A stretch of DNA of 64,000 nt. Source: Roseiarcus fermentans (GTDB taxonomy: Bacteria > Pseudomonadota > Alphaproteobacteria > Rhizobiales > Beijerinckiaceae). The notes under the pieces are model-generated. The model did no database searches, was not told the origin of the DNA, and saw only the letters and a list, made by a program, of their open reading frames with translations. The DNA is taken from contig NZ_QNRK01000019.1 in the NCBI RefSeq assembly GCF_003315135.1, forward strand, positions 68,581-132,580. The letters are read 5' to 3'. This document shows, piece by piece, positions 11,604 through 21,222 of this stretch (position 1 is its first letter; each line of letters opens with the position of its first letter). The position numbers and the translations under genes were made by a program.

Positions 11604-11817
11604 AGGACGCATCTTGGCGCGTGACGACAGCCTCAGAAATCACTCCTTGCAGCGTTTAACAAGAGCGTGGTCGCTCGAGCGATCGGACCAGCCCAACACC
11701 TTCGGGCGTGGACGCTGTAACGATCACCTCGGCTGTCGGGGTCGCGGCTGCGGCCCCTGAAACCAGCGATCGCGTTTGTCGAGCGCTAGTCCATTCTCAT
11801 TGCGAGGCGCGAGTAAC

Positions 11818-12513
11818 ATGCATGTCCGACAGATCGAACGCCACCGAGCGGGGCGCACCGGGTGGCTGCGTGCGGCGGTCCTTGGAGCGAACGATGGCCT
11901 TCTATCAACCGCGAGCCTGGTGTTGGGCGTCGCCGCGGCGCACGGAAGCCGCAGCAGCGTCCTCATCGCCGGCTTCGCCGCCCTGGTCGCTGGCGCCATG
12001 TCAATGGCTGCGGGCGAGTATGTATCGGTGCATTCGCAGAAGGACACCGAGGACGCCGACCTTGCGCTCGAACGCACGGAGCTTCGAACGAACGACAAAG
12101 GCGAGCACGAAGAGTTGGCGGAAATCTACGTTGATCGCGGCCTCGATCACGCGCTCGCAGAAAAGGTCGCCGATCAGCTCATGGCGCATGACGCCCTTGG
12201 CGCGCATGCGCGCGACGAGCTCGGCATCACGCCGACTCTGGAAGCTCGTCCGATCCAGGCTGCGCTGGCGTCAGCGGCGAGTTTCATTCTCGGGGCGGCC
12301 ATGCCGCTGATCGTGGCGGCGTTGGCTCCGCAGGCGAGTGTCCTTTACGCCGTCCCGGCGTCGTCACTTGTCGTACTGGCGGCCCTGGGAGCACTGGCGG
12401 CGCGGACGGGCGGCGCGCGGATGGCGCCAGGCGCCTTGCGGGTCACCTTCTGGGGCGCGCTGGCGATGGGCGTCACGGCGGGCGCCGGCGCATTGTTCGG
12501 AACGATTGTTTGA
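11818..12513 (+). CDS. VIT1/CCC1-family iron or manganese transporter
   Basis: A 231-residue membrane protein of the VIT1/CCC1 family, which moves Fe2+ or Mn2+ out of the cytoplasm. It has the family start AAVLGANDGLLSTASLVLG, a second segment AGAMSMAAGEYVSVHSQKD with metal-binding acids, a hydrophilic cytoplasmic loop, and three C-terminal hydrophobic segments. ATG 11818 fits the usual N-terminus; an extension to 11776 is possible. It lies 214 bp after the broken dehydrogenase on the same strand. The metal is not deducible from sequence. Confidence 0.85.
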   Translation: MHVRQIERHRAGRTGWLRAAVLGANDGLLSTASLVLGVAAAHGSRSSVLIAGFAALVAGAMSMAAGEYVSVHSQKDTEDADLALERTELRTNDKGEHEELAEIYVDRGLDHALAEKVADQLMAHDALGAHARDELGITPTLEARPIQAALASAASFILGAAMPLIVAALAPQASVLYAVPASSLVVLAALGALAARTGGARMAPGALRVTFWGALAMGVTAGAGALFGTIV

Positions 12514-12673
12514 GATCAATCGAAGCGAATATGCGCACCTCCTCTCGCCAGCCTCGGGGGCAAATCTCGCGTCCAGGCCGCCGCTTCGAACCCCAGATAG
12601 GCCCTCGAGGCGAGTTCCGCGAGCGAGTTGATGAGAGCGAAGCGCGAACGCCTATGTCAGATCGTCCGGAGGG

Positions 12674-12925
12674 TTATTTCATCCGTCTCCCGCGCAAGTA
12701 GCCCTTGTTCGTCGTGTTTTGCTTGATATTGGCCGTGTCGCCCTGCTCGCAAATGTTCTGTTCGTCCGGGTGTCCCTTGTGGCGGACTCCTGATGGTCCT
12801 CGAGGCCCTTCCGGCTGCGGTTGGCGATCGGGGCTCGCGCATACGCTTGGACAACGCGTCCTCCACGAAAGCGACGGTGCGCGTTCGCGCTCGTGAGCGA
12901 AATGGAGAAAGCGGGATTGAAGCAA
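12674..12925 (-). CDS. small conserved hypothetical protein, start uncertain
   Basis: The C-terminal part, HPDEQNICEQGDTANIKQNT followed by TNKGYLRGRRMK, looks like a short conserved tail seen in small alphaproteobacterial stress-island proteins (from memory; function unknown). The N-terminal half is Arg/Ser/Pro-rich and could be non-coding. The only long start is TTG at 12925 without a clear ribosome site, so the real gene may be shorter. Confidence 0.4.
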   Translation of the reverse strand: MLQSRFLHFAHERERAPSLSWRTRCPSVCASPDRQPQPEGPRGPSGVRHKGHPDEQNICEQGDTANIKQNTTNKGYLRGRRMK

Positions 12926-12950
12926 ACCGCCCGCTTCTCGCGCGAGATCG

Positions 12951-13160
12951 CTAGCAGCTCAAGTGTAGCGATGAATCGTTTCGTTCGCAGTGGTTGTCAG
13001 GGATATAGGGCGTAATTCGCCCCTCGTCGTATTCATCCTCGCCGGAGAGGGCGGCAAGCTTTGAACGATTGGCTTGGGAGTCGATCTCCTGCGCAACGCC
13101 ACGCGGGAATGCTTTGGCTACGAGCTGCTTCCAGCCGTTCGCGATTTGACGCCAGTCCAT
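12951..13160 (-). CDS. small box-controlled protein with a CsbD-like N-terminus
   Basis: A 69-residue protein beginning MDWRQIANGWKQLVAKAF, which resembles the first helix of CsbD-type stress proteins; the rest does not follow the family, so the link is weak. An AGGAGG ribosome site stands 5 nt before the ATG at 13160. A promoter box at 13215-13232 points into it. The acidic middle (SGEDEYDEGR) suggests a soluble protein. Ribosome site plus box make it likely to be expressed. Confidence 0.6.
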   Translation of the reverse strand: MDWRQIANGWKQLVAKAFPRGVAQEIDSQANRSKLAALSGEDEYDEGRITPYIPDNHCERNDSSLHLSC

Positions 13161-13214
13161 GCATGCCTCCTGCTTCGCACATCATCTGAATGAACCGTTG
13201 ATCGGAGGGTCGCC

Positions 13215-13232
13215 AGAGCCGGAATCTACTCA
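13215..13232 (-). promoter_or_regulatory. FixJ-like box 3, upstream of the CsbD-like gene
   Basis: Reads TGAGTAGATTCCGGCTCT, with one departure in the core (CCGG for CCGA). It ends 54 bp before the start at 13160. No TA lies at the usual -10 distance. Confidence 0.65.
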
Positions 13233-13505
13233 TGCCGACGTTGCCCGATAGGACCGGGCCATTCGAGCGGCCTGACTTCGCAATCGGCGGCGTAGGGAAG
13301 CGCGACCGCCACGCGAAGCTTTGAACGCCTCGGAAGATGCCGTCGCTATCGTAGCGGACTTGCTCATCGTTCGGGCAGCCCTGTCAGATGCGTCCGGACA
13401 CGCGAACCAGCCACCGCCTCCTCCGCTGTCTGATGGGCACAGACCCTGAGTCTGACGCCCGTTGGCTTGGCAAACCCGAGAATCCCACCAACAGGTCCGA
13501 CGGCC

Positions 13506-13523
13506 TGAGTGTTTTCCGACTCT
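13506..13523 (+). promoter_or_regulatory. FixJ-like box 4 (weak), upstream of a small ORF
   Basis: Reads TGAGTGTTTTCCGACTCT; the GTA of the core is GTG-like, making it the weakest copy. It ends 99 bp before an ATG at 13623. No -10-like TA at the usual distance. Confidence 0.5.
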
Positions 13524-13622
13524 ATCGACCGCGAGACATGCGAGGCAGCATTTGTAGTGGCGCTCGCACGTCCTTAAGTCGCGTCCAACGTGGATTGAAA
13601 CTCATTGCAACGAAGAAATGAG

Positions 13623-13853
13623 ATGCTCATGATCAAACACGATGCGGTACCCGTACCTCCAGCGAGGAGCGGTCCGAACGCAGAGACCGACTTAATCGAC
13701 GTTTCGACATGGCGATGGCATGTGAGCGTCATTTTGCGGGCGCAGCGCGAAGCCGAGATCAATCCCGCCTCGAATTTCAAAAGTCTGAGGGCAAAGCTCT
13801 TTCGTCAAGGCTACGGCCGAAGGCCTTCCCTCGATCTGGATCCGTCAGCTTGA
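13623..13853 (+). CDS. small hypothetical protein
   Basis: A 76-residue frame starting MLMIKHDAVPVPP (an ATG at 13629 is also possible). It has a plausible central part, DLIDVSTWRWHVSVILRAQR, but no recognised family. The ribosome site is weak. Support comes mainly from its place behind box 4. It may be non-coding. Confidence 0.35.
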   Translation: MLMIKHDAVPVPPARSGPNAETDLIDVSTWRWHVSVILRAQREAEINPASNFKSLRAKLFRQGYGRRPSLDLDPSA

Positions 13854-13976
13854 ACGCTTACGCATTTTCCGAACCTGATGGACCAGGTCGGCGACCGTAT
13901 TGTCTTCGAGATATCGACGGGCAGCTCGCACACTGCTGCCCTCGAGAAACGGCCCGCGAGCGGTCAGGAAAGCATC

Positions 13977-14717
13977 ATGAAAGCATCCCAAAAAGCCAAT
14001 AGCGGCAGCACGGCCGCCACAAACCTCTCATCCGTGACGGGTGCGCATCGTCGTACGCTTGAAGCGATTTTCCGTCACCCTTCAGCACACAATCTCGAAT
14101 GGAGCGACGTGGTCGGACTGATCGGAGAAATCGGCGACGCCCACGAGAAGGCCAACAGTGAGTTTGCTTTTGAAGTCGGGGGCAAACGTCACGTCATGCA
14201 CAAACCCCACACCAAGGATCTTACGAGCTCCGAGGTGATGGATATTCGCCATTTCCTGATGCAAGCCGGATTCTCGCCCGAGCACTCGTCCCAAGCAGCC
14301 GCCCATCCCGATCCAACCGCTCCAAATCTGCTCATCGTCGTGGATCATCACGGGGCGAAAATCTTCCAGGTCGACGTCACGTCCAATGACGCTTCGGAAC
14401 ATGTCATAAGGCCCTATGATCCGCATCACTTCCTGCATCACCTCGTGCACAAGGACCAATTGCGGGAGCAGGGCCAACGAGCGCCCGAAGAGCCCGCCTA
14501 CTATGAGGAAATCGCTAACGCAGTAGCCGCGGGCGGCAGAATCGTCGTGGTGGGCCATGGAACCGGCAAGAGCGACGCCGCGCATCACCTGACCGAATAT
14601 CTGAAATCGCATCACAGCGAAACGTATCGACGCATCGTTCGGCAAGTTGTCGCGGATCTCTCCAGCATCACCCCTCCCCAGCTATTGGATCTGGCTCGAG
14701 AGGCGCTGCGCGCGTGA
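13977..14717 (+). CDS. HicA-like N-terminal domain fused to a nucleotide-loop-like C-domain
   Basis: A 246-residue soluble protein. Residues ~15-90 (RTLEAIFRHPSAHNLEWSDV to MDIRHFLMQAGF) resemble a HicA-type double-stranded-RNA-binding fold, with a basic KRHVMHKPH strand. The C-terminal half has LLIVVDHHGAKIF and GRIVVVGHGTGKSDAAHH, like proteins with an eRF1/Pelota-related or host-factor domain. The ATG at 13977 has AGGAA upstream. No catalytic His of a HicA toxin is obvious and no antitoxin gene follows, so a toxin role is not supported. It ends a run of same-strand genes before a 390-bp gap. Confidence 0.65.
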   Translation: MKASQKANSGSTAATNLSSVTGAHRRTLEAIFRHPSAHNLEWSDVVGLIGEIGDAHEKANSEFAFEVGGKRHVMHKPHTKDLTSSEVMDIRHFLMQAGFSPEHSSQAAAHPDPTAPNLLIVVDHHGAKIFQVDVTSNDASEHVIRPYDPHHFLHHLVHKDQLREQGQRAPEEPAYYEEIANAVAAGGRIVVVGHGTGKSDAAHHLTEYLKSHHSETYRRIVRQVVADLSSITPPQLLDLAREALRA

Positions 14718-14918
14718 TCCTACGACGGCCATGCGGAACCAGCGGGAATACGGCGATTCACCTCGCCGTGTTCTCACTCGATCTTGGCCAAGTGGAGAAC
14801 TCTGACCGCACATCTCAAGCGTCCCTTATCGCCTGAGGACGATCGCGGAACGGAACTCTTTCACCCAGCCACGCCCGAGGGAATCGGCCCCTGACTATAT
14901 GACGCTTTGACGCGGGCA

Positions 14919-14936
14919 TGCGTAGTTTCCGATCCT
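14919..14936 (+). promoter_or_regulatory. FixJ-like box 5, upstream of the Mg-type P-ATPase
   Basis: Reads TGCGTAGTTTCCGATCCT, identical to box 8. It ends 173 bp before the start at 15110. At the usual -10 distance stands TTGACG rather than a TA element. The surrounding gap 14718-15109 holds no gene. Confidence 0.75.
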
Positions 14937-15109
14937 TTCGGCGGAACCCGGGATGCGGTTGACGTGGGAACCGGTCCCTCTCTGGTGGCGGGCGAAGAAC
15001 GCGGCCGCACGGGACGTTCCCACACGCAGAGCAGCGAAAATCGATGTTGCCGAGACCACGGCGGACGCGGGCAAGACGGCGGAAGCGCGCGTGATCAAGG
15101 ATCTATCAG

Positions 15110-17770
15110 ATGACCCTCCTCGAAATCGACAATAAGGCAGTCATTCCTCCGCCCCCTACCGCTGCCGCGCCCGTTGCGCCGGCGGCTGTCGGGTCCGGCG
15201 AGCCCGGGCCAGATCAGATTTGGCAGGAATCAGCGAGCCGCTTGTTGGCTCGGCTGAAGACGAAAATTGGCGGTCTGACGACAGCGGAATCTCGGTCCCG
15301 ACTCGCCCTCTATGGCGCGAACGACGCCTCGGACGTCAAAACCGTACCGCTCTGGCGACAGTTCCTCGTCCGTTTTGAAAATCCGCTGATCATCATCCTC
15401 CTGATCGCAAGCGGAGTGTCCGCGGTAACCGGCGGCGCGGCTAGCTTCGTCGTCATCGCGGTCATCGTGATGTTGAGCGTCGTATTTGATTTCGTCCAGG
15501 ACGTACGGGCCCAAAATGCGGTCGCGTCCCTGCGGGCGTCGGTGTCCGTGCAGGCGACCGTCAGGCGTGACGGCGTTGCGGTCTCGGTTCCGATCAGCCA
15601 ATTGGCGCCCGGCGATATCGTCGAATTGGTTGCCGGCGATCTCGTTCCGGCGGATTCGCGTTTGCTCGAAAGCCGAGACCTCTACGTCAACCAGGCTCTG
15701 CTGACCGGTGAACCCTATCCGGCCGAGAAATCCGTCAGCGACACCGCATCCGGCGAGGAAAACCCGGCGGGCGCGTCCAATGTCGTATTCGCGGGCACCT
15801 CCGTCATTAGCGGAACCGCGACTATCCTGATCTGCCGGACCGGCAGCAGGTCGGCGCTCGGCCAGCTTGCGACCAGCCTGGCGGAGAAACCGCCGGCGAC
15901 CGACTTCGCCCTCGGTATTCGTCGCTTCAGCATGCTGATCATGCGCTTCACGGTGGTGCTGATCGTGTTCGTGCTCGCCGTGAACGTCTGGCTCGCACGG
16001 CCGGTACTGGAATCGATACTGTTCGCTGTCGCCCTCGCCGTCGGTCTGACGCCGGAGTTGCTGCCAATGATCGTTACGGTCACGCTCGCCCGCTCGGCCA
16101 TGCAGATGGCCAAGCGGAAGGTGATCGTGAAGCGCTTGTCCGCGATCCACGACGTCGGCGCCATGAATGTTCTATGCACCGACAAAACGGGGACGCTGAC
16201 GGAAGCGAAGATCAAGCTGCTGCGCGTGATCGACGGCAGCGGCGCCGAGAGCCCGAACGCCTTTTCCTACGCCTATGTCAACAGCAAGTTCGAGACGGGC
16301 ATAAAGAGCCCGTTGGACGAGGCGATCCTGTCCGCTCGTCCGTTCGACATGGCAGGCTTCAAAAAGATCGACGAGGCGCCATTCGATTTCGAACGGCGGC
16401 GAGTTTCGGTTCTGGTGGAGCACGGCGGGAAGCGCGGCTTGTTCGTCAAGGGCGCGCCCGAGGATATGCTTCGCCTGTCCAAGCAATATCAGGACGCCGA
16501 CGGCGTGGTGAAGGGTCTCAACGCCGATAGGCGCGCCGACATTCAGGCGACCCTCGATGGACTGGGTGCTCAAGGCTTCCGCGCGCTAGGTATCGCGAGC
16601 CGGCTGGCGGATTCGACCGCCGCCACTGCGAACCAGGATCGCGCGGTGATCACCGATGAAACCGATATGGTTTTCGCCGGTTTCGCGGTCTTCCTGGATC
16701 CCCCGAAAGCGAGCGCGGGCGCGACGATCCGGGACCTGGAAAAGGCTGGCGTCGCCGTAAAGCTGGTGACAGGCGACAATGAACTGGTCTCCCGCCATGT
16801 GTTTGCTGAGATCGGAGTGCCGGTCACCGGTGTGCTGACCGGGGAAGCGCTCGACCGAATTTCTGAAGAGGCGCTGATCGGGCAGCTACCCCGGACCAAT
16901 CTGTTCTGCCGGATAAATCCGCAGCAGAAACATCGCATCCTGCTGGCCATTAAGCGACGCGGCGATGTGGTCGGATTCCTGGGCGATGGGATCAATGATG
17001 CGCCGGCGCTGCACGCCGCCGATGTCGGAATTTCGGTCGAAGGCGCGGCCGACGTGGCTCGCGCCGCCGCCGATTTGATTTTGTTGGAGCCGAACCTCGC
17101 AGTGGTCGGCGACGCTGTCGCCGCTGGGCGCGCCGCGGTCCAGAACGTGACGAAGTACGTGCTGATGGGCGCGAGTTCGAATTTCGGCAACATGTTCAGC
17201 ATGGCTGGCGCGACCTTGATCCTGCCCTTCCTCCCGATGCTGCCGATCCAGATCTTGCTCAACAATCTGATCTATAATATTTCCGAGGTCGCGATTCCGT
17301 TCGACAACGTCGACCCGGAGACCGTGGTCAACCCGATTAAGTGGGACATCAAACTGATCGAACGCTTCATGCTCGTTTTCGGTCCCGTCAGTTCAATCTT
17401 CGATTTCATTACCTTTTACGCGATGCTGTTCTTCTTTCACGCCGGTGAGGCTCTGTTCCAGACCGGGTGGTTCATCGAATCGATAGTGACCCAGACATTA
17501 GTCGTTTTTTGTATCCGAACGAGGCGGCTATTCTTTCGCAGCAAGCCGGGCGAGTTTCTGACCGTCATGAACATAGCGGCGGTAGCCGTGGCTATCGGTC
17601 TTCCGTTTCTCCCCTGGGGTGTGGGCGTCTGGTTTGGTTTCGTCGCGCCTCCGCCGAGTTTCTTCGTGTTCCTGGTGATTGCGACCTTAGCTTACCTCGG
17701 ACTGGTCGAGATATCGAAGCTCCTATTCTATCGCTTCACATCGGGAACGCGACCAAGCGCAGCGAAATAG
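15110..17770 (+). CDS. magnesium-importing-type P-type ATPase (P3B, MgtA-like)
   Basis: An 886-residue P-type ATPase. The actuator loop reads ALLTGEPYP, the phosphorylation motif CTDKTGTLT has its Asp at about residue 358, and the hinge GDGINDAPAL is near 625. The segment MGASSNFGNMFSMAGATLIL with NNLIYNISEVAIP is typical of the MgtA/MgtB branch rather than calcium or proton pumps. The N-terminus has a Pro/Ala-rich tail of about 45 residues before the first conserved region. All domains are complete. It sits alone behind box 5 rather than behind an Mg-sensing leader, suggesting control by the box regulator. Confidence 0.88.
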   Translation: MTLLEIDNKAVIPPPPTAAAPVAPAAVGSGEPGPDQIWQESASRLLARLKTKIGGLTTAESRSRLALYGANDASDVKTVPLWRQFLVRFENPLIIILLIASGVSAVTGGAASFVVIAVIVMLSVVFDFVQDVRAQNAVASLRASVSVQATVRRDGVAVSVPISQLAPGDIVELVAGDLVPADSRLLESRDLYVNQALLTGEPYPAEKSVSDTASGEENPAGASNVVFAGTSVISGTATILICRTGSRSALGQLATSLAEKPPATDFALGIRRFSMLIMRFTVVLIVFVLAVNVWLARPVLESILFAVALAVGLTPELLPMIVTVTLARSAMQMAKRKVIVKRLSAIHDVGAMNVLCTDKTGTLTEAKIKLLRVIDGSGAESPNAFSYAYVNSKFETGIKSPLDEAILSARPFDMAGFKKIDEAPFDFERRRVSVLVEHGGKRGLFVKGAPEDMLRLSKQYQDADGVVKGLNADRRADIQATLDGLGAQGFRALGIASRLADSTAATANQDRAVITDETDMVFAGFAVFLDPPKASAGATIRDLEKAGVAVKLVTGDNELVSRHVFAEIGVPVTGVLTGEALDRISEEALIGQLPRTNLFCRINPQQKHRILLAIKRRGDVVGFLGDGINDAPALHAADVGISVEGAADVARAAADLILLEPNLAVVGDAVAAGRAAVQNVTKYVLMGASSNFGNMFSMAGATLILPFLPMLPIQILLNNLIYNISEVAIPFDNVDPETVVNPIKWDIKLIERFMLVFGPVSSIFDFITFYAMLFFFHAGEALFQTGWFIESIVTQTLVVFCIRTRRLFFRSKPGEFLTVMNIAAVAVAIGLPFLPWGVGVWFGFVAPPPSFFVFLVIATLAYLGLVEISKLLFYRFTSGTRPSAAK

Positions 17771-18131
17771 AGCGAGAACGCATCCTCTACTGGGGGCGCC
17801 ATTGATGCTGGCATAGCAGCCCTCCAGTCGTCTTCGAGGGAAGAGGAAAGGGGGCTGACCGATGCCGGCGTTGGAGATGCGTTCCGTCTCGGTGAGGTGG
17901 CCGGCAGCGCGCATGAGCGCCGCTTGCGCGGCGGATCGCTCAGTCGGCATGGGTTCTAGCGGGCTATCATTCTACGCGACTACGCGATCGAACGTCGCGG
18001 ACCGACGTCAATCAGCCTTCAGCCGCCAAGCCAGAGCCACCCGTGAAACGCCTCCGGCCGAATGCTCACTCCGCATTTTTCGAGCGACTGCGCTTTGGGT
18101 CCATCCGACTCCGTCACCGCGAACCACGGCA

Positions 18132-18149
18132 TGAGTAGATTCCGAGTCT
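18132..18149 (+). promoter_or_regulatory. FixJ-like box 6, upstream of the bacteriophytochrome
   Basis: Reads TGAGTAGATTCCGAGTCT. A -10-like TAGCAC is at 18173-18178, 27 nt after the core. It ends 268 bp before the chosen start, giving a long leader. The gap 17771-18417 shows no other gene. Confidence 0.78.
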
Positions 18150-18417
18150 CGCGGCGCCACTGCTCTCACTGGTAGCACCCAATTTTGGCCGGGTGCCTCA
18201 TGCCAGTCATCGTATCGCTTTCGACAAAGCTGGGAGCCCAAATGGCGGTGGCGCCAGGACGCGAAGCGAAAAGAGCGGCCGACGAGTCCAAGTGCGCCGC
18301 GGCATCACTTCCGGTCGGTTCATTGCCAAGGCGATCGGGCCCCCGCGAGAGTCCGAACAATCCTGCCTGGGCCGCCACTGCCAACGCAATGCCATGCCAC
18401 GAGATCGGGACCCGCTC

Positions 18418-21000
18418 ATGACCGACCTGACCACATGTGACCGAGAGCCGATCCATATCCCCGGAGCGATACTTCCGTACGGCGCCATGCTGGTTTTGGA
18501 CGGCGTCGATTTGCAGGTCCTGCAGGCGGCGGGTGACACGGAAGCGTTGCTTGGTCTATCGGTCGACGCTCTCTTGGGACAACCGGCGGAGCGGCTTTTC
18601 TCTTCCGAGCAAGTGTTTCGGCTGCGCGGTCTCGCCGGCGAGCCGGACCTCGTCAAGCCGAGGCATCTGCTGGATCCTCAGCTGCGCATCAGCAACCGCG
18701 TCCCGCTCGACGCCAGCGCCCATCGCGTCGATGGCGGCCTGGTCCTCGAGTTCGAGGCGGCGGAGATCAGCGATGCCTTCGCCGCGGAGCCACTCGCGGC
18801 CGTTCAGCTTATGGTCGAGGGGTTTGGATCGGCCGCCTCCCTTTACAAATTGTGTCAATTGGCGACCGAGAGCGTGCGCCACGTCGCCCGTTACGATCGG
18901 GTGATGATCTACCGGTTCATGGAAGACGGTTCGGGTTGGGTGATCGCGGAAAGCCGCGATCCCGAGCTCGAACCGTTTCTCGACCTGCACTACCCCGCCG
19001 CGGATATACCAAAACAGGCGCGCGCTCTTTACCTCAAATCGTGGCTGCGATTGATCGCGCGGGTCGACTACGATCCCGCGCCCCTCGTTCCCGAGTTTAA
19101 TCCCAGGTCCGGAAAGCCGCTCGACATGAGCTACGCCGTCCTGCGCGACGTCTCGCCGATTCATCGCGAGTATTTACGCAACATGGGCGTCGGCGCCTCG
19201 ATGTCGATCTCGATCATCGTGGATGGAAGGCTCTGGGGGCTCATTGCGTGCCATCACAATAGCCCGCGCCAACTGCCCCGCCATCTGCGCGCGGTTTGCG
19301 AATTGTTCGGTTCGATTTTTTCGCTCCAGATCGAGGCGCGCGAGAAAAGCGAACAGTTCGCCGCGCGGCTCGCAAGCCGTGCGGTCTTGCAAAAGCTGAT
19401 GGTCAATCTCGCCAATGTCGAGGATTACGCCCTCGGGCTGACCAAACAATCGCCCAATCTTCTGGACTACATTCACGGCGGCGATTTGTCGCCGGATGGC
19501 AAGAGTCTGGGTGGGGTCGCGGTGCGCGTCGACGGCGCGTTGACGTTCCTGGGTGTGACGCCGAACCCGGCGCAGATCGAATCTCTGAGCGACTGGTTGA
19601 CGACCCATATGTCGGAGGGCGACGGCGTCTTCGCGACCGATCGGCTCGGCGAGATCTGGGCGCCGGCCCAGGACTTCTCGGCCCACGGCTCCGGACTCCT
19701 CGTCATCTCGGTAACGCGAGATCCCTCGGACCTCATCCTGTGGTTTCGTCCCGAACTCCTGGAAACGACGTCATGGGCGGGCAATCCAGCCAAATCCGCA
19801 ATACCAGGCGCGACCCCAGATCGTCTGCTGCCACGGAAGTCCTTCGACGCCTGGAAGCAGACGGTGCGCGGCCGCTCGATCGCATGGACCCCAGCTGAGC
19901 TCGACGCCGCGCTGGATCTGCGCGTTTCGCTGCTGCAGATCATCCTGCGCCGGATTGAGGTCGCGGCGCGCGAGCGCGCCAGGGCCCATGATCGGGACAA
20001 ACTGATGATGGCCGAACTGGACCACCGCGTGAAGAACACGCTGGCCAACATCCAGGCGCTGGTGGTCCATTCCAGCCGCCACGCGGAATCGCTTACGTCC
20101 TTTGTCCACGGCCTCGACAAAAGGCTTTACGCGATGGCCAAGGCGCATAGCCTATTGACGCAAAGCCGTTGGGAAGGGGTGTCAATCGAAACCTTGGTGC
20201 GCGAGGAACTCGAGCCCTACAGCCAGACGGGCGCGAACGTGGCGTTCGGCGGCCCCAACGCCGTGCTCACATCGAAATCGGCGCTGGCGCTGTCGCTCGC
20301 CCTTCACGAGTTGGCGACCAACGCGGCCAAATTCGGCGCGCTTTCGAAATCGTCCGGCCGCGTCGACGTAAATTGGCGCTGGATCGACAGAAATGACGGT
20401 TTGGAGTTGACTTGGCTAGAGTCGGGCGGACCGGCCGTCGAGGCGCCAACGCGACGCGGCTTCGGATCCAGCCTCATCGAACGCGCGCTGGCGCTAGAAA
20501 CAGGCGGCGCCGCGAAAATCCACTACGACCGCGGCGGCGTGGTTTGCGAAGTATCGCTGCCGCCGACATCGGTGGTGACGAAATCCGCCGGTCCTAGCGA
20601 ATCGCCAACCGTCGACGACTTGGTCAATCAGGCGCCTGCCGAAAACGCACGGCGACCCCGACTGCTTCTTGTCGAGGATTCCTATCTTCTCATCGTTACG
20701 CTCGAAGAGATGTGCGAGGATTTGGGTTGGGACGTTGTCGGGCCGGCGACCCGCTTGACACATGCCATGCATCTGGCCCGCACCGAGTCGTTCGACGCGG
20801 CATTCCTCGATGTCAATCTCGACGGCGAAATGTCGTGGGACGTCGCGAGCTTGCTGAAAGAGCGCGGGATCCCGTTCGCTTTCAGCTCGGGTTACGACGG
20901 CGCGAGCGTCCTACCCGCTTCGCTGGCGGGCGCGCAAATCTTGAGAAAGCCCTTCCGCGTCGAGGATATCGAGCGCTGCATTCGAAACATGTTGCCCTGA
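18418..21000 (+). CDS. bacteriophytochrome hybrid HWE histidine kinase
   Basis: An 860-residue red/far-red photoreceptor. Order: PAS (1-110), GAF with YDRVMIYRF and PAADIPKQAR (about 140-300), PHY (about 310-480), HWE-type kinase with LDHRVKNTLAN near 533 and HELATNAAKFG near 630, and a C-terminal receiver with LLLVEDS near 748 and phospho-acceptor Asp at about 798. Cys7 in TTCDREPIHIPG is the expected biliverdin attachment residue. The usual QPHG is changed to LPYG. ATG 18418 gives the normal N-terminus; an in-frame extension to 18193 is unlikely. There is no DNA-binding output, so signalling must pass to a partner. Box 6 places its expression in the shared regulon. Confidence 0.92.
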   Translation: MTDLTTCDREPIHIPGAILPYGAMLVLDGVDLQVLQAAGDTEALLGLSVDALLGQPAERLFSSEQVFRLRGLAGEPDLVKPRHLLDPQLRISNRVPLDASAHRVDGGLVLEFEAAEISDAFAAEPLAAVQLMVEGFGSAASLYKLCQLATESVRHVARYDRVMIYRFMEDGSGWVIAESRDPELEPFLDLHYPAADIPKQARALYLKSWLRLIARVDYDPAPLVPEFNPRSGKPLDMSYAVLRDVSPIHREYLRNMGVGASMSISIIVDGRLWGLIACHHNSPRQLPRHLRAVCELFGSIFSLQIEAREKSEQFAARLASRAVLQKLMVNLANVEDYALGLTKQSPNLLDYIHGGDLSPDGKSLGGVAVRVDGALTFLGVTPNPAQIESLSDWLTTHMSEGDGVFATDRLGEIWAPAQDFSAHGSGLLVISVTRDPSDLILWFRPELLETTSWAGNPAKSAIPGATPDRLLPRKSFDAWKQTVRGRSIAWTPAELDAALDLRVSLLQIILRRIEVAARERARAHDRDKLMMAELDHRVKNTLANIQALVVHSSRHAESLTSFVHGLDKRLYAMAKAHSLLTQSRWEGVSIETLVREELEPYSQTGANVAFGGPNAVLTSKSALALSLALHELATNAAKFGALSKSSGRVDVNWRWIDRNDGLELTWLESGGPAVEAPTRRGFGSSLIERALALETGGAAKIHYDRGGVVCEVSLPPTSVVTKSAGPSESPTVDDLVNQAPAENARRPRLLLVEDSYLLIVTLEEMCEDLGWDVVGPATRLTHAMHLARTESFDAAFLDVNLDGEMSWDVASLLKERGIPFAFSSGYDGASVLPASLAGAQILRKPFRVEDIERCIRNMLP

Positions 21001-21152
21001 GGTTCGACGCCAGGACCTAAATCCCGTTTCCGCCGTATGCCACCGATAGAGCGCAGCGCGCCAGCGTGGATCGAGGCGGCCGTTTTTTATCGGACCATGG
21101 CTTAGACGGCGGCATCTCACGCAGAAGATATCAGGGGCGTCCGACGGGACCA

Positions 21153-21170
21153 TGGGTAGTTTCCGAGTCT
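21153..21170 (+). promoter_or_regulatory. FixJ-like box 7, upstream of the PhoU-like/PPDK-like operon
   Basis: Reads TGGGTAGTTTCCGAGTCT. A -10-like TAAACG is at 21193-21198, 26 nt after the core. It ends 52 bp before the start at 21223, so the predicted leader is only about 18 nt. Confidence 0.82.
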
Positions 21171-21222
21171 CCACGCGGGGCGGGCGACCACTTAAACGTG
21201 CGTCGACCGATGGGGTGCTCCA

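Noticed and set aside
17771..18131. Possible Mg-responsive leader or riboswitch near the Mg-type ATPase
   Set aside because: The sequence lies downstream of that ATPase, and no conserved riboswitch core or leader peptide was recognised on either side.
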